From Prochlorococcus sp. MIT 0604 (GTDB lineage: Bacteria > Cyanobacteriota > Cyanobacteriia > PCC-6307 > Cyanobiaceae): DNA of 64,000 nucleotides. The notes under the pieces are model-generated. The model was not told where the DNA came from. It searched no databases and worked only from the letters and a program-made list of their open reading frames with translations. Positions 56,746 through 64,000 of this stretch are shown here, piece after piece (position 1 is the first letter of the stretch; every line of letters starts with the position of its first letter). The stretch lies in contig NZ_CP007753.1 of NCBI RefSeq assembly GCF_000757845.1, positions 744,001-808,000 of the forward strand, written 5' to 3'. A program made the position numbers and the translations under genes.

Positions 56746-57780
56746 ATGTTTTCCAATTTATCAAACGCTGAAATCTTAAATAATTTGTTAGAGGGAAGGA
56801 ACCTTGATGATTTAACTTCTAGATCTTTAATGCAAAGATGGCTTAATGATGAAATTTCAGATGTTGAAACAGGAGCGTTTTTGAGCGCTTTGAGAGCTAA
56901 AAGCTCTACAGGTATAGAACTAAGTTCTATGGCTGAGGAACTATTAAATGTTTGCGAATTGCCAATAGCAAGGCCAAATTTGTATTTGGTGGATACTTGT
57001 GGAACAGGAGGGGATGGAGCTAATACATTTAATATTTCTACTGCAGTAGCATTTGTAGCTGCATCTTGTGGGGTAAAAATAGCTAAACACGGAAATAAAA
57101 GCGCTAGTGGAAAAGTTGGCTCTGCTGATGTTTTGTTGAATCTTGGTTTGAATTTAAATTGTTCATTAGAAAAAATAATCTCAGCCATAAGTGAAATTGG
57201 AATAACTTTTTTGTTTGCACCTGTTTGGCACAAATCTTTAATAAAACTTGCTCCATTAAGAAAGACCCTTGGAATAAGGACAATATTTAATCAACTTGGA
57301 CCATTGGTAAATCCTTTAAGACCCAATGCGCAAGTTTTGGGTGTTGCTTCTGAGGATCTTTTAAAACCTATGGGAAGCGCGCTTTTAAAAATGGGCATGA
57401 ATAGAGCAATAGTTGTTCATGGCTCTGGCGGCCTTGATGAAGCTTCTCTTCAAGGAGAAAATAAATTAGTGCTTGTTGAAAATGGTGAATTACGGTTTTC
57501 AGAAATAAATATTTCAGATTTTAATCATGAAAATATTTCTAATGAAAAGCTTGTTGTTTCTGATATTGAGTCCAACGAGGAAATATTAAAGTCTGTTTTA
57601 AATGGTTCTGGACAAAAAGCACATAAAGATGTTGTTGCCTTTAATGCTGCTTTAGTGCTTTGGGCCGCAGGAATTGAGGATGATTTAAATGAAGGATTTA
57701 ATAAAGCTTTATTTTCTATTAATCAAGGAGATCCTTGGAAAAAGTTTTTACTCTTAAAAAATTATTTATCTACAGATTAA
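56746..57780 (+). CDS. trpD: Anthranilate phosphoribosyltransferase
   Basis: 344 residues. [14 protein letters not shown] (PRPP loop), [17 protein letters not shown] and [13 protein letters not shown] are signatures. Second committed step of tryptophan synthesis. Ends 14 bases before carA. Confidence 0.96.
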   Translation: MFSNLSNAEILNNLLEGRNLDDLTSRSLMQRWLNDEISDVETGAFLSALRAKSSTGIELSSMAEELLNVCELPIARPNLYLVDTCGTGGDGANTFNISTAVAFVAASCGVKIAKHGNKSASGKVGSADVLLNLGLNLNCSLEKIISAISEIGITFLFAPVWHKSLIKLAPLRKTLGIRTIFNQLGPLVNPLRPNAQVLGVASEDLLKPMGSALLKMGMNRAIVVHGSGGLDEASLQGENKLVLVENGELRFSEINISDFNHENISNEKLVVSDIESNEEILKSVLNGSGQKAHKDVVAFNAALVLWAAGIEDDLNEGFNKALFSINQGDPWKKFLLLKNYLSTD

Positions 57781-57794
57781 TTAATTTCAAATTG

Positions 57795-58934
57795 ATGATT
57801 AATCCATATAAGAAAAACGCGAAATTAGTATTAAGTAATGGAATTGTATTTCCAGGATTCTTTTTTGGTGCTTCTGGTACAGCCAGTGGTGAGATAGTTT
57901 TTAATACTGGAATGACAGGATATCAAGAAGTTATTACTGATCCAAGTTATTATGGTCAGATATTAACATTCACTTTCCCGGAGATTGGAAATACTGGTAT
58001 TAATTTTGAAGATTCAGAATCTAATATTAATGTTAAGGGGATAATTGTTAGAAATTTTTCATCTAATAACAGCAATTGGAGATCAAAAAAGAAATTTAAT
58101 CAATGGTTAGTAGAAAAAAATATCATAGGTCTTTATGGAATTGATACAAGGGCTCTAGTTAAAATTTTAAGATCTAATGGTGCGATGAATGGAATTATTA
58201 CCTCTTTAGATAAATCTGATGAAAGTTGTTTAAAAATAATTAATGATACGCCAAAGATGGAGGGTTTGAATTTATCAAAAGTAGTTTCAACAAAGCAACA
58301 ATATTTATGGAAAAGTCATACACAAACAATTTTTGATTTGAGAAAAAGATATCCTGAATCGTCTAAAAAATTAAAAATAGTGGCAATTGATTTTGGAATT
58401 AAAAATTCAATTCTAAATAGACTTGTATCACATGGTTGTGAAGTTTTAGTTTTACCTTCTAGATCTTCTCTAAAAGATGTTTTATCGAATAAGCCGGATG
58501 GTATATTTTTCTCAAATGGTCCAGGCGATCCTTCTTCTGTTTCTGAAGGTATAGATTTAGCAAAATCTCTTATTGAATATGGTGAAATACCTATGTTTGG
58601 TATTTGCCTTGGCCATCAAATATTTGGATTAGCATTAGGAGGCTCAACATACAAATTAACTTTTGGACATCGTGGTTTAAATCACCCTTGTGGTGAAAAT
58701 AATAAAATTGAGATTACTAGTCAGAATCATGGTTTTGCTATTGACCCTAATTCTCTCTCAAAGGATATAGTTAGGATAACCCACTACAACCTTAACGATA
58801 ATACTGTGGCTGGCTTAGAAGTTAATAATAAGCCAATTTTTAGTGTGCAATATCATCCAGAAGCAGGACCTGGCCCTCATGATTCAGATTATTTATTTAA
58901 AAAATTTGTTTCTCTAATGTTAGAAAGATGTTGA
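57795..58934 (+). CDS. carA: Carbamoyl-phosphate synthase small subunit
   Basis: 379 residues from the ATG at 57795; the longer frame beginning at 57735 overlaps trpD and has no homologous content. GTASGEIVFNTGMTGYQE is the N-terminal domain. The glutaminase triad C271 (GICLGHQ), H354 and E356 (VQYHPEAG) is intact. Feeds ammonia to CarB for arginine and pyrimidines. Confidence 0.95.
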   Translation: MINPYKKNAKLVLSNGIVFPGFFFGASGTASGEIVFNTGMTGYQEVITDPSYYGQILTFTFPEIGNTGINFEDSESNINVKGIIVRNFSSNNSNWRSKKKFNQWLVEKNIIGLYGIDTRALVKILRSNGAMNGIITSLDKSDESCLKIINDTPKMEGLNLSKVVSTKQQYLWKSHTQTIFDLRKRYPESSKKLKIVAIDFGIKNSILNRLVSHGCEVLVLPSRSSLKDVLSNKPDGIFFSNGPGDPSSVSEGIDLAKSLIEYGEIPMFGICLGHQIFGLALGGSTYKLTFGHRGLNHPCGENNKIEITSQNHGFAIDPNSLSKDIVRITHYNLNDNTVAGLEVNNKPIFSVQYHPEAGPGPHDSDYLFKKFVSLMLERC

Positions 58935-58983
58935 CATATTGTTTTCTTTTGATTTGATAATTACATTTGATAAATTAATTTTT

Positions 58984-58990
58984 TGGAGGT
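58984..58990 (+). promoter_or_regulatory. Strong Shine-Dalgarno before a non-canonical start
   Basis: GGAGGT lies in a gene-free spot 6-9 bases ahead of ATC/ATA codons in frame with the STAS gene, and after an in-frame stop. No ATG, GTG or TTG falls at the expected spacing. Confidence 0.5.
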
Positions 58991-58998
58991 ATTAGATC

Positions 58999-59361
58999 AT
59001 AGAAGATTTCCAGAAGTTAACGGTTTCTTTAAGAGGAAACCTTGAGGTTAAAACAAACACTATTGTGTTTACTTTTAAAGGTCAACTTGATGCTTTCTCA
59101 GAAAAACAATTTAAGACTTTTGTAACTAATAACTTAAAAAATGAGTTTCCGTTTGTTATCGACCTTACAAAAATAGATTTTTTAGATTCCTCGGGTCTTG
59201 GAGCACTTGTTCAGACTGCTAAAGAATGCAAAAAGTCGAAACTTGGGTTCTCTGTCGTTGGCAATTCGAGAGTGGCTCAAACAATTAAACTTGTTCGATT
59301 AGGGGATTTTCTTAACTTGAAGTCAAGCCTTGAAGATGCCTTAAATTATTTAAAAAATTGA
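58999..59361 (+). CDS. STAS-domain protein (anti-sigma-factor antagonist type), probable non-canonical start
   Basis: SpoIIAA-like STAS fold: VFTFKGQLDAFSEKQF, VIDLTKIDFLDSSGLGALVQ (phosphorylatable Ser in the LDSSG loop) and VRLGDFLNL. Such proteins relieve anti-sigma factors. The first canonical start is GTG at 59065 (98 residues), but that would drop the first beta strand. The in-frame 22 residues upstream (EDFQKLTVSLRGNLEVKTN) complete the fold and sit behind a strong GGAGGT. ATA at 58999 or ATC at 58996 would then be the start. Function secure, start uncertain. Confidence 0.78.
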   Translation: MEDFQKLTVSLRGNLEVKTNTIVFTFKGQLDAFSEKQFKTFVTNNLKNEFPFVIDLTKIDFLDSSGLGALVQTAKECKKSKLGFSVVGNSRVAQTIKLVRLGDFLNLKSSLEDALNYLKN

Positions 59362-59756
59362 ATTATTGGATTCAAAACTTGGTTCCATATGGAACTCCCG
59401 AAGATATAGGGGTTATTCAACTTGCTTGGCTTGGAGATTCGGTATGGGAGCTCCACCAAAGACTAAGGCATGTTCATTTTCCTTTAAAATCTAAAGACCT
59501 TCATTTATCTGTAGTAAACGAAGTAAAAGCAAAATCTCAGTCAAAATCATTAAGTCAAATTGAACATTTATTAAATTCAAATGAAATGGATCTAATTAGG
59601 CGTGCTAGAAATAAAACTAAGAGATATCAAAGATCTTCAGACCCCACCATATACTCCAGAGCAACTGGTTTTGAAACTCTTATTGGTTGGCTATTTTTAA
59701 AAGATCCTCAAAGATTATCAACACTTTTTGAATATTTAGAATTAAAAATGAATTGA
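59358..59756 (+). CDS. mrnC: Mini-ribonuclease III (MrnC-like)
   Basis: 132 residues, RNase III domain without the dsRNA-binding domain. TTG start overlapping the STAS stop by 4 bases. LAWLGDSVWELHQR carries the catalytic aspartate, and RASGFETLIGWLF-like ATGFETLIGWLFL the second. In Bacillus it matures 23S rRNA. Confidence 0.85.
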   Translation: MNYWIQNLVPYGTPEDIGVIQLAWLGDSVWELHQRLRHVHFPLKSKDLHLSVVNEVKAKSQSKSLSQIEHLLNSNEMDLIRRARNKTKRYQRSSDPTIYSRATGFETLIGWLFLKDPQRLSTLFEYLELKMN

Positions 59757-59760
59757 AACT

Positions 59761-60768
59761 ATGAAAAAGTCCCCTAAAAAAAATATTTCTGGAAAAAATA
59801 ATAAAAATTATAAAAAAAATTCAGATTATGGTAATTATTCAAAAAGTATAAATCGTACGGAAAAAAATGATAGATTTTTGAACAATTCTGCAAAAAATAA
59901 GAATGCTGAAAATTTTAATAAAAAAGAAACGAATAATACTTTTTCATCTTTAAATAGATTGAAACCAAAATTTAAATCAAATTCAGAATTTTCCAACAAC
60001 AAACATAATACATATCAAGAGTTTACTAATAAGAGGAATTTTGATGATTGGATATGGGGAAAACATTCAGTTTATGAGGCTCTTAGTAGCGATAGATCTA
60101 TTAATAGGATTTGGTGTACTTCAGAAATCTTTTCTTCAGACAAATTCTATATTTTGCTCAAGGACCTTAAATCAAAAGGTGTCCTTATTGAAGAAGTTTC
60201 TTGGAATAGGCTTTCGCAATTGACTTATGGTGCTTCACATCAAGGTGTAGCATTACAGTTGGCATGCTCCAAAACAATATCCTTAGAGCAATTAATCGAT
60301 TTTTCTAAACACAACTGTGCAAATCCAATACTTTTAGCATTAGATGGTATAACTGATCCACATAATGTTGGTGCGATTATAAGATCAGCGGAAGCATTTG
60401 GTTGCAAAGGCATAATTATTCCTCAAAGAAGATCTGCTGGATTGACTGGTACAGTCGCTAAAGTAGCTGCAGGAGCCTTAGAACACTTGCAAGTAAGTAG
60501 AGTTGTTAACTTAAATAGGGCACTTGAGGAACTTAAGAAAAATGGTTTTCTTGTTGTTGGCTTATCTGGAGATGGTCAATTATCTATCTCAAATTTTCTA
60601 GAAAAATCTCCCTTGGTAGTTATAGTCGGCTCTGAAGATAGAGGGATTTCTTTGCTTAGTCAAAAAAAATGCGATTTTCTATTAAGAATTCCACTCAAAG
60701 GTAAGACTTCAAGTTTAAATGCATCTGTGGCGGCCGCTATATCACTATTTCACTTGACAAGTAGATGA
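59761..60768 (+). CDS. SpoU/RlmB-family RNA 2'-O-methyltransferase
   Basis: 335 residues. The first 94 residues are asparagine/lysine/serine-rich and look disordered. Then a substrate-binding domain (WIWGKHSVYEALSS, EEVSWNRLSQLTYGASHQGVAL) and the SPOUT core follow: ALDGITDPHNVGAIIRSAEAFG, VIVGSEDRGIS, RIPLKGKTSSLNASVAAAISLF. Probably methylates 23S rRNA. Follows mini-RNase III by 4 bases. Confidence 0.9.
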   Translation: MKKSPKKNISGKNNKNYKKNSDYGNYSKSINRTEKNDRFLNNSAKNKNAENFNKKETNNTFSSLNRLKPKFKSNSEFSNNKHNTYQEFTNKRNFDDWIWGKHSVYEALSSDRSINRIWCTSEIFSSDKFYILLKDLKSKGVLIEEVSWNRLSQLTYGASHQGVALQLACSKTISLEQLIDFSKHNCANPILLALDGITDPHNVGAIIRSAEAFGCKGIIIPQRRSAGLTGTVAKVAAGALEHLQVSRVVNLNRALEELKKNGFLVVGLSGDGQLSISNFLEKSPLVVIVGSEDRGISLLSQKKCDFLLRIPLKGKTSSLNASVAAAISLFHLTSR

Positions 60769-60850
60769 TCTTATTTGTTACTAATCAGTGTTACTTAAGA
60801 CTTCTAGAATGTTGTTGTTTCAATATATTTTTATGATTAATAAAATTTTA

Positions 60851-60880
60851 TTGAATTTTCACTACAAAATTGTATAGAAT
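60851..60880 (+). promoter_or_regulatory. Candidate promoter for the DUF1816 gene
   Basis: TTGAAT and TATAGA separated by 16 bases precede the gene by about 38 bases. Confidence 0.4.
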
Positions 60881-60916
60881 TTAACAAGAATTAATGGTCT
60901 AAAGGGCCAATAAAAT

Positions 60917-61132
60917 TTGATAAGAAACTTTGGAAACAAACTCGGATTAGCTTGGTGGGCTAAAATTGAGACAGATCAGCCTCATGGAACTTACTGGTTC
61001 GGTCCATTTATTACTAAACGTAGTTTAAAAGAAAATATTTCTTCTTTTATTAAAGATCTATCTGATGAAGGGTCTAAAAATATTAAACATAGCTTTGTCA
61101 GATGCAAAAAAGAAGAACCACTAACTATTTGA
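60917..61132 (+). CDS. DUF1816 protein
   Basis: 71 residues with a TTG start. GLAWWAKIETDQPHGTYWFGPFITKRSL is the family pattern; found in cyanobacteria and related to phycobilisome-linked CpcD-like peptides. The function is unknown. Confidence 0.75.
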   Translation: MIRNFGNKLGLAWWAKIETDQPHGTYWFGPFITKRSLKENISSFIKDLSDEGSKNIKHSFVRCKKEEPLTI

Positions 61133-61162
61133 TAACTTTAATTTTTAGAAGTAAATTAAGAA

Positions 61163-62611
61163 ATGAATTTTAATTCTTTAAGAAAGGAAATTATTAGCAA
61201 TAATGCTTCCGTTAAGGAATTAGTTAATGATTTTTTTGCCAAAATCGATCATAAAGATCCTGAAATTAACTCATATATTTGTACTACAAAAGATAATGCT
61301 ATTGCTCAAGCAGAGAACATTGATAAATTAATACAAAATAAAAAGAAACTTCCTCCTCTCGCAGGGATTCCAATAGCAATAAAGGATAATATTTGCACAA
61401 AAGGAGTTGCAACAACTTGTGCAAGTAAAATGCTCAAAAGCTTTGTTGCACCTTATGAATCTACAGTTTCTAGTAAATTATGGTCTTCAGGGGGAATTTG
61501 TTTAGGAAAAACAAATTTAGACGAATTTGCAATGGGTAGTTCAACGGAAACTTCTGTCTTTGGTGTCACTTCAAATCCTTGGGATATTAATAGAGTGCCA
61601 GGAGGGAGTTCAGGAGGTAGTGCTGCTTCAGTTGCCGCTGGATTTTGTGCGGCAGCTATAGGTTCTGATACTGGAGGATCAATAAGGCAACCAGCTTCTT
61701 TTTGTGGTGTCGTAGGTCTTAAACCTACTTATGGCAGAGTTAGTAGATGGGGACTGGTAGCATTTGCTAGCTCTCTTGATCAAATTGGCCCAATTACAAA
61801 TACAGTTTCAGATGCTGCTGAAATCCTTTCTGTAATATCTGGTAAAGACGCCTTTGACTCAACATGTCTTGATAAGCCAGTTCCAAATTATTTGACTGAT
61901 TTAAATAAATCTATAAAGGGTTTAAAAGTTGGAATCATTAAAGAATGTTTTGAGCACCCTGGTCTTAATCCAGAAGTTAAGGAATGTGTTCTTTCTGGAG
62001 TTGATAGATTTAAAACTTTAGGAGCTGAAATTATTGAAGTTGAATGTCCTAGATTTAACGATGGAATTGCGACATATTATGTCATCGCACCATCTGAAGC
62101 CTCAGCAAATTTAGCTAGATATGATGGAGTTAAATATGGCTTCAGGTCGAATGAAGGTTCAAATCTTATTGATATGACTTCAAAAAGTAGAGCTGAAGGT
62201 TTTGGAGATGAAGTGCAAAGAAGAATTTTGATAGGAACTTATGCTTTGTCAGCTGGATACAGTGATGCATATTACAAAAAAGCACAAAAAGTTAGGACAC
62301 TTATTAGAAGAGATTTTGATAATTCTTTTAAGAAAGCAGATGTCTTATTGACTCCAACTTGCCCAACAACAGCCTTTTTGAAGGGAGATTTTGTCAATGA
62401 TCCACTTTCAATGTATTTGTCTGATCTATTAACTGTTCCTGTTAATTTAGCAGGTCTCCCAGCTATAAGTATTCCTTGTGGGTTTGATACTAAAGGATTA
62501 CCTATTGGATTGCAATTAATAGGCAATGTTTTAGAAGAGGACAGAATATTGAACGCCGCAAATATCTTCGAAATTGATGCTCAGGTAATTAAGAATAGAC
62601 CTTTATTATAA
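61163..62611 (+). CDS. gatA: Glutamyl-tRNA(Gln) amidotransferase subunit A
   Basis: 482 residues. Amidase signature with the Ser-cisSer-Lys triad: [28 protein letters not shown] and [14 protein letters not shown]. Converts Glu-tRNA(Gln) to Gln-tRNA(Gln). Confidence 0.97.
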   Translation: MNFNSLRKEIISNNASVKELVNDFFAKIDHKDPEINSYICTTKDNAIAQAENIDKLIQNKKKLPPLAGIPIAIKDNICTKGVATTCASKMLKSFVAPYESTVSSKLWSSGGICLGKTNLDEFAMGSSTETSVFGVTSNPWDINRVPGGSSGGSAASVAAGFCAAAIGSDTGGSIRQPASFCGVVGLKPTYGRVSRWGLVAFASSLDQIGPITNTVSDAAEILSVISGKDAFDSTCLDKPVPNYLTDLNKSIKGLKVGIIKECFEHPGLNPEVKECVLSGVDRFKTLGAEIIEVECPRFNDGIATYYVIAPSEASANLARYDGVKYGFRSNEGSNLIDMTSKSRAEGFGDEVQRRILIGTYALSAGYSDAYYKKAQKVRTLIRRDFDNSFKKADVLLTPTCPTTAFLKGDFVNDPLSMYLSDLLTVPVNLAGLPAISIPCGFDTKGLPIGLQLIGNVLEEDRILNAANIFEIDAQVIKNRPLL

Positions 62612-62695
62612 ATTTGTATTAATAATTAATTTGTAACCACAAAGTATAGATCTTTTAGAAATTTTCTCTATCTTATATATATAAATTATTTGAAT

Positions 62696-64000
62696 ATGGG
62701 TTTCGTTCCGCTTCATAATCATAGTGACTACAGCTTGCTTGACGGAGCTAGTCAAATTTCAAAAATTGTAGATAGAGCTACTGATCTTGGAATGGAATCT
62801 ATAGCACTTACTGATCATGGAGTTATGTATGGTGTTCTTGATTTGGTCAAGAAGTGTAAAGAGAAAGGCATAAAACCAATTATTGGTAATGAAATGTACG
62901 TGATTAATGGTTCTATTGATGATCCTCAACCTAAAAAAGAAAAAAGATATCATTTGGTAGTGTTAGCCAAAAATTATACTGGTTATAAGAATCTAGTGAA
63001 GTTAACAACAATTAGTCACCTAAATGGTATGAGAGGTCGAGGTATTTTTTCTAGACCATGTATTGATAAATCTCTTTTAAGTAAATATAGTGATGGTCTT
63101 ATTGTTTCCACAGCTTGTCTCGGTGGAGAGATACCTCAGGCTATTTTAAAAGATAGATTAGACGTAGCAGAGGATATAGCTCTTTGGTATAAAAAATTAT
63201 TTGCAGATGATTTTTATCTAGAAATACAAGATCATGGCTCTATTGAAGATAGAATTGTTAACGTTGAATTGATAAAAATTGGGAAGAAGCACCAAATAAA
63301 AGTAATCGCTACCAATGATGCTCACTACCTATCAAATATGGATGTTGAAGCACATGATGCATTGCTTTGTGTATTAACAGGAAAACTAATAAGTGATGAA
63401 AAAAGATTGAGATATACCGGTACAGAATATATTAAAAGTGAAAATGAAATGCTTGAACTCTTTAAAGATCATATTGATGATGAATCAATTAATGAGGCAG
63501 TGAATAATACTGTAGAAATTTCTCAAAAAGTTGAAGAATTTGATTTGTTTGGTAATTATAGAATGCCAAAATTCCCTCTTAATATAGATACAGATTCATT
63601 TTCTTTCCTTACTCAATTATCTAACGAAGGTCTTTTAAAAAGACTTAAAAAAAATGATCTTTCAGAAGTTGATGAGAACTATAAAAAAAGACTAACTTCT
63701 GAATTGAAAATTATAAAAGATATGGGTTTCCCAGATTATTTTTTGGTTGTTTGGGACTACATTAAATTTGCTAGAGATAACTCTATCCCAGTAGGACCAG
63801 GTAGAGGTTCTGCAGCAGGCTCATTAGTAGCTTATGCCCTTCAAATCACAAATATAGATCCTGTTGAGCATGGATTATTGTTCGAGAGATTTTTAAATCC
63901 AGCTAGAAAGTCTATGCCAGATATTGATACCGACTTTTGTATTGATAGGAGAAATGAAGTCATTGATTATGTTACTAATCGTTATGGAGAGGATAAAGTT
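62696..64000 (+). CDS. dnaE: DNA polymerase III alpha subunit, 3'-truncated by window edge
   Basis: The open frame of 435 codons runs to the window edge. It begins with the PHP domain ([35 protein letters not shown]) and reaches the polymerase core ([18 protein letters not shown] and MPDIDTDFC, with the catalytic aspartates). The ATG at 62696 is the only credible start. Confidence 0.95.
   Translation, partial: MGFVPLHNHSDYSLLDGASQISKIVDRATDLGMESIALTDHGVMYGVLDLVKKCKEKGIKPIIGNEMYVINGSIDDPQPKKEKRYHLVVLAKNYTGYKNLVKLTTISHLNGMRGRGIFSRPCIDKSLLSKYSDGLIVSTACLGGEIPQAILKDRLDVAEDIALWYKKLFADDFYLEIQDHGSIEDRIVNVELIKIGKKHQIKVIATNDAHYLSNMDVEAHDALLCVLTGKLISDEKRLRYTGTEYIKSENEMLELFKDHIDDESINEAVNNTVEISQKVEEFDLFGNYRMPKFPLNIDTDSFSFLTQLSNEGLLKRLKKNDLSEVDENYKKRLTSELKIIKDMGFPDYFLVVWDYIKFARDNSIPVGPGRGSAAGSLVAYALQITNIDPVEHGLLFERFLNPARKSMPDIDTDFCIDRRNEVIDYVTNRYGEDKV

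Noticed and set aside
57735..57794. Longer N-terminus for carA
   Set aside because: Overlaps trpD and has no family similarity.
62759..62953. Minus-strand frame within dnaE
   Set aside because: Antisense to the PHP domain coding region.
1..64000. CRISPR array, prophage, IS element, integrase or genomic island at tRNA-Pro
   Set aside because: No direct-repeat arrays, transposase or integrase motifs seen; genes on both sides of the tRNA are ordinary.

Overview
The window is a very AT-rich stretch of bacterial chromosome packed with short-spaced genes. The gene set points to a marine picocyanobacterium, most likely a high-light-type Prochlorococcus: phosphoribulokinase, Ycf55/DUF3685, cyanobacterial DUF1816, DUF1830, DUF3288 and DUF3727 proteins, an urt/ure urea locus, glucosylglycerate metabolism, and many tiny single-membrane-span proteins. 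I assign the organism from gene content and base composition only; no strain name is claimed. I saw no insertion sequence, prophage, integrase or CRISPR array.

Left part (1-27 kb). This is core metabolism. It runs from the end of 6-phosphogluconolactonase through ilvD, upp, a pentapeptide protein, a CobW-type GTPase and purS-purQ. A bidirectional terminator follows. Next is a long minus-strand block: class II and class I fructose-bisphosphate aldolases, accD, prk, and then a tightly packed run hisA > DUF3685 > thioredoxin-fold protein > CofE-like ligase > GNAT-like protein > ruvX > DUF3727 > yqeG > proB > lpxD > leuB. After this come pgsA, a DUF296-glutaredoxin fusion, and nth.

Iron block (27-32.5 kb). 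A ferric-type ABC ATPase, a ferritin, a Crp/Fnr-family regulator, a zinc-ribbon membrane peptide, an ABC ATPase and a Rieske oxygenase lie together. Three copies of a Fur-box-like motif (TGATAATGARAAT) fall in the promoters here. Two unlisted mini-genes are present: a 40-residue cysteine/lysine-rich peptide under one Fur-like box, and a 33-residue membrane peptide wedged without gaps between the Rieske gene and the ABC ATPase.

Micro-gene field (32.5-36.5 kb). About 4 kb holds only very short genes, many of them single-span membrane proteins of 31-60 residues, plus one ribbon-helix-helix-like protein.

Nitrogen and solute block (36.5-51.6 kb). The urtABCDE urea transporter sits behind an NtcA-like promoter and has a hairpin after urtA. 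Next are ureEFG and divergent ureDABC. These are followed by a complete-looking glucosylglycerate cycle: gpgS for synthesis, a GH13 phosphorylase-like enzyme, an MPGP-like phosphatase, and glycerate kinase. The block therefore couples urea-N uptake with a nitrogen-free compatible solute.

Right part (51.6-64 kb). Small membrane proteins, uppP, tRNA-Pro(GGG), msrA, an ABC exporter, trpD, carA, a STAS-domain protein that appears to need a non-canonical start codon, mini-RNase III, an rlmB-like methyltransferase, gatA and the beginning of dnaE, which runs off the edge.
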